A stretch of DNA of 45,992 nt from an uncultured Cohaesibacter sp. (GCF_963662805.1 NZ_OY759875.1:1-45992); one strand, 5' to 3'; positions 7,429 to 15,818 are shown, counted from the first letter of the stretch. The notes: a model not told the origin generated them from the letters alone. Numbers and translations are program-made.

Positions 7429-8171
7429 GCAGGACACTTTGCTGGTTTTCATGTGGGGCCGCGAGTGCCGTAGCCACAAAGCTGACGTTGGCGCAGGTGC
7501 CTGACGCTATTCCGGTCTACTGCGCGACGGGCAGCGAGCATCCTGATAACACCCGATTTCTGGCGGACTGTGAAAAGTGGTTTGGAAAATCCGTTACCAC
7601 GATCCGATCAGAAAAATTCAAGGATACTTGGGATGTATGGGAGCGTGAGCGCTATCTTTCTGGCATCAACGGAGCACCATGCACGCGCGCTCTGAAATTC
7701 AGGCCACGCTTGGCGTTTCAACGCCCTGACGATATTCATGCGTTTGGCTACACAGACGACAAGCTGGACAGGGCGCGCGCTGAGCGCCTGCGCGAGAATT
7801 TCCCAGAGCTGACCATTCAGACGCCGCTCATCGACGCTGGCCTGAGCAAGGAGGCGGTACTGGAAATGGTGCTGCGCGCCGGGATCAAGCTTCCTCCGAT
7901 GTATGCCATGGGCTTCCACAACAACAATTGCATTCCGTGCTCGAAAAGCCAGAGCCCGGCTTATTGGGCACTCATTCGCGAGTGCTTTCCAAATGATTTC
8001 GCGCGGATGGTTGAGCTAAGCCGCCGACTGGATGTGAGGCTGGTCAAAATTAAGGGAGAGCGACGTTTTATCGATGAAATCCCGCTTAGCCAACCGACCA
8101 ACAATCCGATCCAGCCGAGCTGCGATTTTTTGTGCGCGCTTGCTGAGCAAGGCTTGGAGGATCAATCATGA
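7425..8171 (+). CDS. PP-loop / PAPS-reductase-like phage protein, 248 aa
   Basis: ATG 7425 follows AGGAGAG and overlaps the previous stop. The N terminus LCWFSCGAASAVATKLTL corresponds to the PP-loop (SGG..S in classic members), here in the SCGAASA variant. CATGSEHPDNTRFLADCEKW follows, as in PAPS-reductase-like adenylating enzymes. A CIPCSKSQSPAYW segment near residue 170 may bind metal or an Fe-S cluster. The family includes sulfate assimilation enzymes and DndC-like DNA sulfur-modification enzymes; the phage variant has no settled function. Its coupling to a methyltransferase-like gene suggests nucleic-acid modification (inference). Confidence 0.7.
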   Translation: MSRTLCWFSCGAASAVATKLTLAQVPDAIPVYCATGSEHPDNTRFLADCEKWFGKSVTTIRSEKFKDTWDVWERERYLSGINGAPCTRALKFRPRLAFQRPDDIHAFGYTDDKLDRARAERLRENFPELTIQTPLIDAGLSKEAVLEMVLRAGIKLPPMYAMGFHNNNCIPCSKSQSPAYWALIRECFPNDFARMVELSRRLDVRLVKIKGERRFIDEIPLSQPTNNPIQPSCDFLCALAEQGLEDQS

Positions 8172-8365
8172 ATTACGATCGCGTCAATGCTGTGCATGTG
8201 AGTGTTTTCCGGCCCGGCTATTCGCCGACGCCGCTGGTGCGGGTCGTTGCGCCCAATCAGTCCCACAATTACCACGATCGCGGCCTCACCCTCGGCGAGG
8301 CGATCGAGCTGCACGATAAATTGCAAAAGGCGATCGAGGACATCCGTGCGAGGGCAGAGCAATGA
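8168..8365 (+). CDS. hypothetical early phage protein, 65 aa
   Basis: ATG 8168 overlaps the previous stop and its own stop overlaps the primase ATG. The sequence begins MNYDRVNAVHVSVFRPG and ends with an amphipathic helix (EAIELHDKLQKAIEDIRARA). The translational coupling on both sides and the protein-like composition support it. It carries no recognised domain. Confidence 0.6.
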   Translation: MNYDRVNAVHVSVFRPGYSPTPLVRVVAPNQSHNYHDRGLTLGEAIELHDKLQKAIEDIRARAEQ

Positions 8366-9480
8366 CCCTCACAATCGACCGCAACGCCATTGACGGGCTC
8401 AAGGCTCAGATCGTCCTATCCGACGTGATTGGACAATCCGTGCGCCTCAACCGGTCCGGGACATGGATGCTCGGCCTTTGCCCGTTCCATGAGGAAAGCA
8501 ATCCCAGCTTTGCGGTCAAGGATATCGATGGGCGCTATGTCTGTTTTACCTGCGGAGCGCATGGCGACATCTTCGATTGGGTGGCGCACACCGACAATCT
8601 GGATCCGAAAGCGGATTTCCTCAAGGTCTTTCGCCGGGTGCAGGATATTGCGGGCGATCATTCGGTCGCGACGGCCCTGCCACAGCATGACACGGCCATG
8701 CGCGGCGAGAAGATCAAGACCGACACCGAGGAGCGCCGCCAAAAGGCAATCCGGCACTGGCGCAAGGGCAGGCCGATCGAGGGCACCAAAGCCGAGACCT
8801 ATTTGCGCGATTGTCGCGGGATCCGCACGGTCGATTTTTCCGGTATGCCGTTCCGCTTCATTGATGATCATGAGCGCTGGATCTGGTGCGATCAGCTGAA
8901 AAAGCCGGTCATGGTCGGGCGCTGGCCGTGTCTTCTCACCGCCATTCAGGAGGTGGTGCCAAACGCGGATGGAAAGCATCGTTTCCTCGCGCTGCACCGG
9001 ACATGGTTCGAGCTGGGAAACCCCAAAAACCCGCAAGGCAAGGTCAAGATCACCTACACCGAGCCGGGCGGCAAGGTCCGCAAGATTGCCCGCAAAAAGA
9101 TCGACGGAGACTGGTTTGGCCGGGGCGCGATCATGCTGACCGGGGCGGGCGAGGTGCAGGCGACGACCGAGGGGATCGAGAATGGCCTGACGGCGCTGGA
9201 GCTTGGCCCATACAAGCACGTTTGGGTGTCTGTCTCGCTCAATGCCTTTGCGACCATGCCGCTTTTGCCGGTCACCCGCCGCCTGGTCATCATCTCGGAC
9301 AGCGACTCCAAATCCCGCCGCGACGCCCTGATGCATCAGGAGCAATTGACCGGGGCGATGCACCGGCAACGGCTCGATCACAATGTCGATGTGGATCTCA
9401 AGCCCGCCCCGCCGGGCTATGACCTCAACGACTGGCACCTCAAGCAACTTTTGCATCACGCGCTGGCAACCGGCCAGTAG
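8362..9480 (+). CDS. DnaG-like primase: CHC2 zinc finger plus Toprim, 372 aa
   Basis: An N-terminal zinc-binding domain shows C40-P-F-H43 and C61-x-x-C64 (GLCPFHEESNPSF and YVCFTCGAHGDIFDW), the hallmark of bacterial/phage primases. The C-terminal part has the Toprim pattern: EGIENGLTALELG with the catalytic Glu near residue 270 and VIISDSDSKSRRD with the metal-binding D-x-D near 310. It should synthesise RNA primers for phage replication together with the helicase at 12862. It is shorter than host DnaG and lacks a helicase-binding C-terminal domain. The linker region RQKAIRHWRKGRPIEGTK is echoed in a fragment at 3018-3131. Confidence 0.85.
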   Translation: MTLTIDRNAIDGLKAQIVLSDVIGQSVRLNRSGTWMLGLCPFHEESNPSFAVKDIDGRYVCFTCGAHGDIFDWVAHTDNLDPKADFLKVFRRVQDIAGDHSVATALPQHDTAMRGEKIKTDTEERRQKAIRHWRKGRPIEGTKAETYLRDCRGIRTVDFSGMPFRFIDDHERWIWCDQLKKPVMVGRWPCLLTAIQEVVPNADGKHRFLALHRTWFELGNPKNPQGKVKITYTEPGGKVRKIARKKIDGDWFGRGAIMLTGAGEVQATTEGIENGLTALELGPYKHVWVSVSLNAFATMPLLPVTRRLVIISDSDSKSRRDALMHQEQLTGAMHRQRLDHNVDVDLKPAPPGYDLNDWHLKQLLHHALATGQ

Positions 9481-9546
9481 GAAATCACCCCTTTTGAATG
9501 ACAATTCAAGAGGATAACGCCCTTTTTGACGCTGGAGGAAATCACC

Positions 9547-9810
9547 ATGGCGAAAGCCCTTTCAAGCACCGCATTGCGCGCGATCAACTGGCGCGTGGTT
9601 GGCCTCATCGTCAACGCCCGCCGGGTCGCGGCTAGCATGAGCGAGGAGGATCTCGCCGCCGAGCTTGGTCTTTGCACCAAGACTGTCCGGCGCATCGAAA
9701 GCCAGCAGGCTTGCAGCGCCTACACCCTCCAAAAAATCATGCTCTGGACCGGTGAGCGCCTTGAGGTGCTGAGCTGGCAGGGGGCGAAACTTGAGGGGAT
9801 GGCAGCATGA
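9547..9810 (+). CDS. HTH (Cro/CI-type) regulator, 87 aa
   Basis: The ATG at 9547 has GGAGG nine bases upstream. Residues 20-60 form a helix-turn-helix (SEEDLAAELGLCTKTVRRIE) typical of XRE-like proteins that carry little beyond the DNA-binding fold. The stop overlaps the ATG of the ParB-domain gene. About 66 non-coding bases separate it from the primase, so it may begin a sub-operon. Confidence 0.65.
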   Translation: MAKALSSTALRAINWRVVGLIVNARRVAASMSEEDLAAELGLCTKTVRRIESQQACSAYTLQKIMLWTGERLEVLSWQGAKLEGMAA

Positions 9811-10625
9811 AAGATACAGATTTCAACATCAACACCGGCGATCGCCCTCGGCTGGCCTGGGTCAACGTTGACCTGATCATGACCGACAATAACTATCAGC
9901 GCGATTTGGTATCAGCACGTGTGAAAAAGATACTCAAGAGTTTCAGTTGGAGATATTTCCAGCCGGTCACCCTCGCGCCGAAATCCGACGGGACATATGC
10001 GGTGCTGGACGGTCAGCATCGGGTTGAAGCAGCAAAGCTGCATCCGACCGTCAGTGAGGTGCCTGCAAGCATTATCGAAGCCTCTTGCGTTCGGGATGAG
10101 GCCGACACCTTTGTCAAGGTCAACACAGAGCGGTCGAGCGTTAGCACCATAGACCGGTTTTGGGCGGGCCTCGTCGCAAGTGACGATGATGCACTTTCTG
10201 TTCAAAGGGTCGTAACAGCGGCAAATTGCCAGATCGCACCAGCCACCGGCGTTCTCAAACCGCGTATGACCAACGCCGTTGGGGCGGTGTCCAGAGCCAT
10301 TCGCAATTATGGCGACAAGGCTGTCATCGATACCATGAAAACAATATGTGCCGCATGGCCTGAAGATGGAAAAGCCCTCAAAGGAACAATCATCACGGGC
10401 CTGTCTAGAGTGTTGCGCGCTAATCCTGACGCCGATCTGGATCATATCACACATGTTCTGAAGGATCAGGACATGGCGACATTTACGGCCAATGCGGAGG
10501 CAATCAGAAAGATTTCCGGCGGCACCGCCGACACCGCAATCGCCAAGACCATTATCGAGCAATACAACCGTTCCAAACGGAAGAAGCTTGAATTGGTTCG
10601 TAAGGACCAAGGAGGGCAGTCATGA
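9807..10625 (+). CDS. ParB/Srx-like N-terminal domain protein, 272 aa
   Basis: The ATG overlaps the previous stop (ATGA). The first 110 residues show the ParB-N fold: VDLIMTDNNYQRDL followed by the signature VLDGQHRVEAAKLH (GxHR-like motif) that in family members forms the nucleotide-binding pocket of a CTPase or nuclease. The C-terminal half is helical (GDKAVIDTMKTICAAWPEDG) and lacks the ParB HTH seen in partition proteins. A phage nuclease or NTP-switch role fits better than DNA partition, because no parA is present. Its substrate is unknown. Confidence 0.65.
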   Translation: MKDTDFNINTGDRPRLAWVNVDLIMTDNNYQRDLVSARVKKILKSFSWRYFQPVTLAPKSDGTYAVLDGQHRVEAAKLHPTVSEVPASIIEASCVRDEADTFVKVNTERSSVSTIDRFWAGLVASDDDALSVQRVVTAANCQIAPATGVLKPRMTNAVGAVSRAIRNYGDKAVIDTMKTICAAWPEDGKALKGTIITGLSRVLRANPDADLDHITHVLKDQDMATFTANAEAIRKISGGTADTAIAKTIIEQYNRSKRKKLELVRKDQGGQS

Positions 10626-11137
10626 AACTCGACCGATCACGCGCTGCCGTGCGCAAGCGCCATGCCGAATGGTTCAAGGCTTATGTCGAGGATGGACAGT
10701 CGACGCACGCGATCGCAGCGGCGGCGGGGATGCGGCATCACACGACCGTTTATAACGGCATCATGGCACACGCTCGCCGGATTGGCCTGAAGGTGTCGCG
10801 GCTGGAGGATCTGACCAAGCCGCGCGAGGACGGGCCATCCATCGACTGGTCGGATTTCAGCTGGCATGTGCGCTATTGGCGCGAGCGCCTCGACCTGACC
10901 GAGGAGGAGGCCGCCAGCCGCGCCGCCATCAGTCGCACCGCTCTGCGCAACGCCGAGCAGGGGCGCACCATCGAAAGCGTCACCATGCTCGCCCTGTGCA
11001 GCGCCATCCCGCTCAACCCGCTCGCTTTCTTTTCCAACCCGTCCAAATCCAACCCGACCAAGGAGTCCTGCCATGACCGCAACATCGCATCCCGTACGCC
11101 GCCCGCGTTCAAGACCCGGCCAACCTGTGCCGCTTGA
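10622..11137 (+). CDS. two-HTH DNA-binding protein, 171 aa
   Basis: The N-terminal half (HAEWFKAYVEDGQSTHAIAA) has a homeodomain-like helix-turn-helix of the resolvase/transposase kind. The C-terminal half (ERLDLTEEEAASRAAISRTA, then LRNAEQGRTIESVTML) is a Cro/CI-type helix-turn-helix. Having both suggests a regulator that contacts two DNA sites. The stop lies 65 bases inside the next gene, which is long for this operon, so the natural C terminus may be about 20 residues shorter if a base is wrong near 11070. Confidence 0.6.
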   Translation: MKLDRSRAAVRKRHAEWFKAYVEDGQSTHAIAAAAGMRHHTTVYNGIMAHARRIGLKVSRLEDLTKPREDGPSIDWSDFSWHVRYWRERLDLTEEEAASRAAISRTALRNAEQGRTIESVTMLALCSAIPLNPLAFFSNPSKSNPTKESCHDRNIASRTPPAFKTRPTCAA

Positions 11138-11402
11138 GGCCGCCAGCGTCTCCTGCGCCTTTGGCGTTCATCCGGTGGCCGATGGTCCGCGCATGATCGC
11201 GCCCATTTCCATGCATGGCCTGACCATGCAGGACAAGGTGCATGGGGCAAAGCTGGCGCTTGAGGAGCACGGCAACGAGCGCGACGCGGCCCGCTCTCTC
11301 GGCCTCGATATCATGGCCTTTCGCAAGCTGATGATTGGCAAAAAATATCCCCTGCCCATCGCCATGCTGCACGGCCTGCACAAAAGCGGGGAGCTAGTCT
11401 AA
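11073..11402 (+). CDS. hypothetical HTH-like early protein, 109 aa
   Basis: The ATG at 11073 has AAGGAG ten bases upstream. After a disordered basic start (TATSHPVRRPRSRPGQPVP), the C-terminal 60 residues (KVHGAKLALEEHGNERDAAR, then SLGLDIMAFRKLMIGKK) look like a helix-turn-helix in which the substrate helix picks a DNA site. The stop overlaps the next start (TAATG). No family name can be given. Confidence 0.55.
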   Translation: MTATSHPVRRPRSRPGQPVPLEAASVSCAFGVHPVADGPRMIAPISMHGLTMQDKVHGAKLALEEHGNERDAARSLGLDIMAFRKLMIGKKYPLPIAMLHGLHKSGELV

Positions 11403-11845
11403 TGGCAAGAATTTATGTCGCCTCATCATGGCGCAATGAGTACCAACCCTCGATTGTCGAATACCTGCGACTGAAGGGTCACGAAGTTTACGACTTCCGA
11501 AACCCTCCAAATGGCGTGCCGGGCTTTGCTTGGTCATCTGCCGGAATGCCTCCGCGTGAAAGCCTTCTCGCTGAGACATATAGAGAAGTTTTAACCACCT
11601 CACCGGTTTGCGCCCTTGGCTTTCAAAATGATTTTCGCGCCATGCAGTGGGCGGACACATGCCTCTTGGTTCTCCCCTGCGGTCGATCAGCTCATTTGGA
11701 GGCGGGGTGGTTCTGCGGCGCTGGAAAGCGCTGCATAATTCTGACCCAAGACTATGAGGAGCCGGAGCTAATGGCCCTCATGGCGACCGACATTTGCGTC
11801 TCTATGGCTGAAGTCATCAAAGTCCTGAAAGGCGGTGACGCATGA
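11402..11845 (+). CDS. nucleoside 2-deoxyribosyltransferase-like protein, 147 aa
   Basis: The start IYVASSWRNEYQPSIVEYLR and the segment WADTCLLVLPCGRSAHLEAG match the Rossmann-like nucleoside 2-deoxyribosyltransferase / TIR-like fold, in which the Glu of H(x)EAG is catalytic. Length agrees with the family. Such enzymes exchange or hydrolyse bases on (deoxy)nucleosides, so a part in nucleotide salvage, modified-base supply or NAD/nucleotide signalling is possible. The start overlaps the preceding stop and the stop overlaps the next ATG. Confidence 0.7.
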   Translation: MARIYVASSWRNEYQPSIVEYLRLKGHEVYDFRNPPNGVPGFAWSSAGMPPRESLLAETYREVLTTSPVCALGFQNDFRAMQWADTCLLVLPCGRSAHLEAGWFCGAGKRCIILTQDYEEPELMALMATDICVSMAEVIKVLKGGDA

Positions 11846-12195
11846 CCGGGCATATTCAAGAAAAGTACCGCAAGGCACTGGAGGACACCAAGATTTACCT
11901 CAACGGGGCCGGTTACGGTGATCCGGACAGCTTCGAGAGGCTTATGAATATTCAGGACGTTTTGCTTTCGATGGGTGACCAGTCTATTACACCTGCCACC
12001 CCGTGGCGTCCGACCCATGTTCATCGCAAATCAGGCGAAAAATACTGTGTGCTTCACGTTGGCCTCCTTGAGGCCGATTTGAAGCCGGTTGTGATCTATG
12101 AGAACCGGGATCACTGCGTTTGGGTTCGCCCTGTGTCCGAGTTTCTCGATGGTCGTTTTGTTGTGTTGCAGCAAGACAATCTCGCAGGCGTGTGA
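11842..12195 (+). CDS. hypothetical protein with DUF1653-like C-terminal domain, 117 aa
   Basis: After a helical N terminus (HIQEKYRKALEDTKIYLNGA), the C-terminal half THVHRKSGEKYCVLHVGLLE followed by PVVIYENRDHCVWVRPVSEF resembles the DUF1653 beta-barrel pattern (Y.VL...... VVYE... WVRP...F). Function of that domain is unknown. It is coupled to the deoxyribosyltransferase-like gene by an ATGA overlap. Confidence 0.6.
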   Translation: MTGHIQEKYRKALEDTKIYLNGAGYGDPDSFERLMNIQDVLLSMGDQSITPATPWRPTHVHRKSGEKYCVLHVGLLEADLKPVVIYENRDHCVWVRPVSEFLDGRFVVLQQDNLAGV

Positions 12196-12198
12196 CTG

Positions 12199-12420
12199 AT
12201 GCCACTCAAAAGACCGCGCCGCCCAAAGCAGATGACCGAGCCGATCCGCTCAGCTTCAACCGAGGTTGCTTATCGCATTTGCGAGTTTGCCAACGGTCGC
12301 AGGAATTGCGTGTGCAAGAACAATCAACTGCGCACGCCATGCGAGTCGCTCAAATCGATCGCCAAGGAATGCGTTGCGATCGCCAGAGCAGAATTGAAAA
12401 GGAAAGCGACTGATGCCTAA
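12199..12420 (+). CDS. hypothetical early phage protein, 73 aa
   Basis: A short basic protein (MPLKRPRRPKQMTEPIRSAS) with three cysteines clustered in CEFANGRRNCVC and another in RTPCESL, which could bind a metal ion. It ends in a charged helix. It overlaps the following small gene by eight bases. Confidence 0.5.
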   Translation: MPLKRPRRPKQMTEPIRSASTEVAYRICEFANGRRNCVCKNNQLRTPCESLKSIAKECVAIARAELKRKATDA

Positions 12421-12586
12421 AAGCCGCCGCAACACCAATCGAACCGCCGCGCGAAAGTTGGCCCAGAAACAGGCTTTAGATCAGGCAAAATCGGTACAGA
12501 CAAAGCCGCCTGTTAGCGTTGGCTTCATTACGAGTGACGGCCATTACGCAGCCGCACTTTCGCTTTTGTCGAAAAGAGGAAAGTGA
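12413..12586 (+). CDS. small basic phage protein, 57 aa
   Basis: ATG 12413 lies eight bases inside the previous gene. The protein starts MPKSRRNTNRTAARKLAQKQ and ends ALSLLSKRGK. Very basic N and C termini suggest nucleic-acid binding. No family known. Tight packing on both sides supports it as a real small gene. Confidence 0.5.
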   Translation: MPKSRRNTNRTAARKLAQKQALDQAKSVQTKPPVSVGFITSDGHYAAALSLLSKRGK

Positions 12587-12589
12587 CCG

Positions 12590-12865
12590 ATGAGTAAGAA
12601 AAAGCGGATTGCAAAGGCCATTGAAATCGCCGTGCGATTGGGAGGCATAGATGGCGCTCATCACAAGGCGTGGGTAATTGACCAAATGGTGCGCGCCCTA
12701 ACCGGCTGCCCAGATGTTACTGGAGAAGCGCTGGGGCCGAACAATGTGCCTTACAGCTATTTGGCACAAGGCGAAAGTAAGGAATATCAAAAGCTCGTAA
12801 AGAATGCCTGTAAAGGTGAAGACGGGCCAGAAACATACTCTTGGGACACAGGTATCGCTCCATGA
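12590..12865 (+). CDS. hypothetical early phage protein, 91 aa
   Basis: ATG 12590 lies four bases after the previous stop. Starts MSKKKRIAKAIEIAVRLGGI and contains AHHKAWVIDQMVRALTGC, a pattern shared by small uncharacterised phage proteins near replication genes. The stop overlaps the helicase ATG (ATGA), indicating translational coupling. Confidence 0.6.
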   Translation: MSKKKRIAKAIEIAVRLGGIDGAHHKAWVIDQMVRALTGCPDVTGEALGPNNVPYSYLAQGESKEYQKLVKNACKGEDGPETYSWDTGIAP

Positions 12866-14637
12866 CTGAAACAGGCACCATCGCCCACACCGCGCGGACG
12901 CACAATGCGCCCAATCCGCTGGACGCCCCGCCGATCGCCAGCACGGGCCACACGACCGAGGATTTCAAGGCCGAGCTGGACGCGCAATGCCCTTTCACGG
13001 CTCTTGGCTTTTCCGGCCAGAACTATCACCTGCTCAACGCCGCCGGGGAGCTGGTCAGTCTGACGCCGTCCCATCTGGAGAAGCAATCGACGCAAGCGGC
13101 CTTGGTTCATGGTGATATTTCGTGGTTCAAAACCCGCTTTCCGCCGCGCGATCACCGGCAGGATTTTGACCGGTTGGAAGCGCTCAACTGGATTATGATG
13201 GAATGCAGCATCAAGGGCTATTTTGACCCGGCGCAGCACAAGCTGAGAAAGACCGGCATCTGGCGGGTCGGGTCCGGTGAGGATTCGCGTCTGTTGGCGC
13301 ACCTTGGCAGCCATATCTATTTCGAGGGTCGCGAGATGGATCCGGGCTTTCAGAAAGAGGGGGCTTTCTATCTCATCTCAAACGCCATCCCGCGCATGAG
13401 CGAGCCAAAGGACGCGGCCAGCGTCGGGGACTGCAAAGAGATCCTCGACGTGGTCAATACCTGGACATTCAAGGATGGAGCGCGCGGACCAAACCTCTGG
13501 CTTGGCTGGATGATGGCGGCGCAATATGGCGGCGCGCCGGAATGGCGCGTCCACATGATGGCCGGGGCCGAAAACGGCGCAGGAAAGTCGACCTTAGCTC
13601 AGCTGCTGGAGGGCCTACTCGGCGGCTTGGGTCAATTCATCAACGAGGCGACCGAGGCCGGGATCCGCCAGAGCGCCGCCGGTCGGTCCGGTGCGATCAT
13701 TTATGACGAGGTCGAGGGCAAGGAGGAGGGCGGATCGGTCGCCCGCATCGTCGAGCTGATTAGGCGCATGTCTGGCGGCGCTGGCGCAGTCACCCTGCGC
13801 GGCTCAGCCGGGGGCAAGTCGAGCACCTTTGTCGTGCTTGGCGTCGCCTATCTCACCGCGATCCTGCCTCCGATGCTGGAGCCACAGGACAGGTCGCGCT
13901 TTGTCGAGATCCACCTCGGCCCGCTCATCAAGGGCGAGGAGGGGATGGCCAATGAGGAAAAGGTCAACCGCATGTTGGCCCGCACCGACAAGCTGTCACC
14001 GCGTTTGAGGCGGCGCGCCTTTGACAATTGGGACCGGTTCAACGACTCCATCGCAGCCTATCGCGCATCATTCGCCAAACTGGAAATCAGAGCCCGTGAC
14101 GCGCTGCGCTTTGCGACGGTGTTAGCTGGGCGCGACGTGGCGCTCTATGACGACATGCTCGACGGCGACTATTACGACGAGGAGGCGACGCTCTATAAGC
14201 CGTTGATTGATCAGACCTTGTCAGACGGCAGCGACGGAGAGGGCATCCAGTGCCTCAACCAGATCCTGATGATGCCGCTGTCCATGCTGCGCATCAATAA
14301 TACCTTGAGTCTTGGTGAGATGATCGCCATGGCGCTCAATGGAGACGAGTTACATGCAAAATCGCTATCAAGAATGGGGATCAGGGTCATCCCGGAATAT
14401 GAACAAAGCGACATACCGCCCGGAATGCTCGTCGCCAACTCTCACCCAAGACTGGAAGAAATCTTTTCTGGCACAAAATGGGCGCACAAACAGTGGCAAC
14501 AGGCCTTGCGATACATCGACGGCGCTCATGCCTTGGGCAGAGTCAAGAAGTTTGCTGGCACCCCAGCGCGAAGTACCTACATACCGCTTAACTGCCTGCC
14601 GGAACCGCAGAAATCAGACAATTCTACAGTCCCGTAG
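12862..14637 (+). CDS. phage replicative P-loop helicase (D5/primase-helicase type), 591 aa
   Basis: The start at 12862 is taken from the ATGA overlap. A Walker A motif AGAENGAGKSTLAQLL sits near residue 237 and a Walker B-like GAIIYDEVEGKEEGG near 282. LRGSAGGKSSTFVVLGVAYL and PQDRSRFVEIHLGPL follow, where a sensor Asn/Arg finger is expected. The architecture fits the SF3/AAA+-like helicases that work with a separate primase in temperate phages, here the CHC2/Toprim protein at 8362. The gene is directly followed by the GTTACC repeat array, so it may load on that origin. The last codons already contain repeat-like sequence. Confidence 0.75.
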   Translation: MTETGTIAHTARTHNAPNPLDAPPIASTGHTTEDFKAELDAQCPFTALGFSGQNYHLLNAAGELVSLTPSHLEKQSTQAALVHGDISWFKTRFPPRDHRQDFDRLEALNWIMMECSIKGYFDPAQHKLRKTGIWRVGSGEDSRLLAHLGSHIYFEGREMDPGFQKEGAFYLISNAIPRMSEPKDAASVGDCKEILDVVNTWTFKDGARGPNLWLGWMMAAQYGGAPEWRVHMMAGAENGAGKSTLAQLLEGLLGGLGQFINEATEAGIRQSAAGRSGAIIYDEVEGKEEGGSVARIVELIRRMSGGAGAVTLRGSAGGKSSTFVVLGVAYLTAILPPMLEPQDRSRFVEIHLGPLIKGEEGMANEEKVNRMLARTDKLSPRLRRRAFDNWDRFNDSIAAYRASFAKLEIRARDALRFATVLAGRDVALYDDMLDGDYYDEEATLYKPLIDQTLSDGSDGEGIQCLNQILMMPLSMLRINNTLSLGEMIAMALNGDELHAKSLSRMGIRVIPEYEQSDIPPGMLVANSHPRLEEIFSGTKWAHKQWQQALRYIDGAHALGRVKKFAGTPARSTYIPLNCLPEPQKSDNSTVP

Positions 14638-14639
14638 GG

Positions 14640-14877
14640 GTTACACCGTTACCGCGCCGATACCCCTCAACGTTACGGTTAGTGCATTGAAAAATAGCAC
14701 CAATTCCGAAAGGTAACAGGGGTAACGCCTCTATATAGACACCCTAGATGCGTGCGCCCGTATATAGAAATCTACCGTTACCCCGTTACCTTCGTTACCT
14801 TAGGTTGATTTGATTTTATATTTCAGACAGTTAATGGGGTATCGGTCGTTGGTAACGCTTCAAAATCAACCGTTACA
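14640..14877. repeat. GTTACC repeat array, candidate replication origin
   Basis: About ten copies of GTTACC or its complement GGTAAC (some ending GTTACA or GTTACG) occur at 14640, 14648, 14672, 14712, 14721, 14777, 14785, 14794, 14851 and 14872. Three are in tight direct repeat 8-9 bases apart at 14777-14799. Two TATATAG patches (near 14733 and 14761) add AT-rich DNA. The stretch has no open frame and lies directly after the helicase. Iterons of a phage origin are the best reading; an operator array is the alternative. Confidence 0.6.
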
Positions 14878-14906
14878 CCTCTCCATCACCGACAAAAGGC
14901 CTAAAG

Positions 14907-15566
14907 ATGACCAGACCAATCGCAATCGACAAACTGATCGAGTGGACCTATGCCATCGAGATGGCGCACATGGCCGAGGTGACCGGCGCGCATTGGGTCA
15001 CACCAAACGGCTGTGGTAGCAACTGGAACGCCTTTGCCAATCTGGCCGCGCTCGGCTGCATGGTCTCGTCGAGCGGCGGCACGCCCGAAAACCAGATGCT
15101 TGGCTGGGAGATCCATCCGGACGCCGCCGCCGTTCATGCCGAGGTGCTGGACCTGCCGGATCGCCGGGCAATCAATCTCGTCATCATGCACGCGATCTTG
15201 CGCAATCATCCCGACCCGCTGGCCGACGAGCATGTCTACATCGACCCGCGCGCCGCCAAGGGGCAAATGCGGATCAAGATGGTTTACGCAAATCCGGTGC
15301 GATCCGCCGATCCGATCGCCTGCGTTATCCCGTGGCTGGGCGGCGATTTCAAAATGATCACCGAGGCGCGCGTCGACTATGCCCTGTGGCGCACCTCGCT
15401 TGACCTCATTCAAGAGCGACTGAGCACCTCCGGAATACTGACGAGCCACCAGCCGACCGCCTGCATCCTGCCAGCCGAGCCATGGAATGGAATCGAGCGG
15501 GCCGGGACAAACAGTCCGGATATGTGGCAAAGCGCAGAAAACCGCCACTCATCCGCCAGCTATTGA
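14907..15566 (+). CDS. hypothetical phage protein, 219 aa
   Basis: Starts MTRPIAIDKLIEWTYAIEMA just after the repeat array and is the last gene before a terminator. It contains a histidine- and acid-rich central part (GWEIHPDAAAVHAEVLDLPD, then NHPDPLADEHVYIDPRAAKG). This resembles uncharacterised phage proteins found beside replication genes. There is no catalytic signature, and it could be a regulator of late transcription by position. Confidence 0.6.
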   Translation: MTRPIAIDKLIEWTYAIEMAHMAEVTGAHWVTPNGCGSNWNAFANLAALGCMVSSSGGTPENQMLGWEIHPDAAAVHAEVLDLPDRRAINLVIMHAILRNHPDPLADEHVYIDPRAAKGQMRIKMVYANPVRSADPIACVIPWLGGDFKMITEARVDYALWRTSLDLIQERLSTSGILTSHQPTACILPAEPWNGIERAGTNSPDMWQSAENRHSSASY

Positions 15567-15620
15567 CGTTCGGGAAAATATTTGACAAGACTAGGGACAT
15601 TGGAAAAGGCCACAGAGAGA

Positions 15621-15653
15621 AACCCGGAGCGTTGATGCGCTGCCGGGTTTTTT
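15621..15653 (+). terminator. Rho-independent terminator after the early operon
   Basis: AACCCGGAGCG and CGCT-G-CCGGGTT form a stem of about 11 pairs with one bulged base, followed by TTTTTTC. It ends the early/replication operon. About 165 further bases to the next start contain no gene and may hold the late promoter, which I cannot identify with confidence. Confidence 0.75.
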
Positions 15654-15818
15654 CTTGCCCGGCCTCTTAGGACACTTGATCGCATAATGCAAAGTCCCAA
15701 CCCAAAGGTGATGAGATGTAGCAGAAACCCCAGACCCGACACCGGACACCATTACGTCGAGTTGAGATAGAGCGGGCCGCGCCTTGTGCCGGTCCGTTCG
15801 CCTTTTGGGGAGCGGTCA

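Noticed and set aside
8416..9504. Open minus-strand frame of 362 codons opposite the primase
   Set aside because: Shadow of the primase; the plus strand has zinc-finger and Toprim motifs, the minus frame has none.
9807..10625. Plasmid-type partition protein ParB
   Set aside because: Only the N-terminal domain is present, no ParA gene and no parS; hence not evidence of a plasmid-prophage.
14640..14877. GTTACC repeats as a CRISPR array
   Set aside because: The units are six bases long, irregularly spaced and in both orientations, with no spacers and no cas genes.
15621..15653. tRNA or small RNA gene at the hairpin
   Set aside because: Only one stem followed by T residues; no cloverleaf. It is a terminator.
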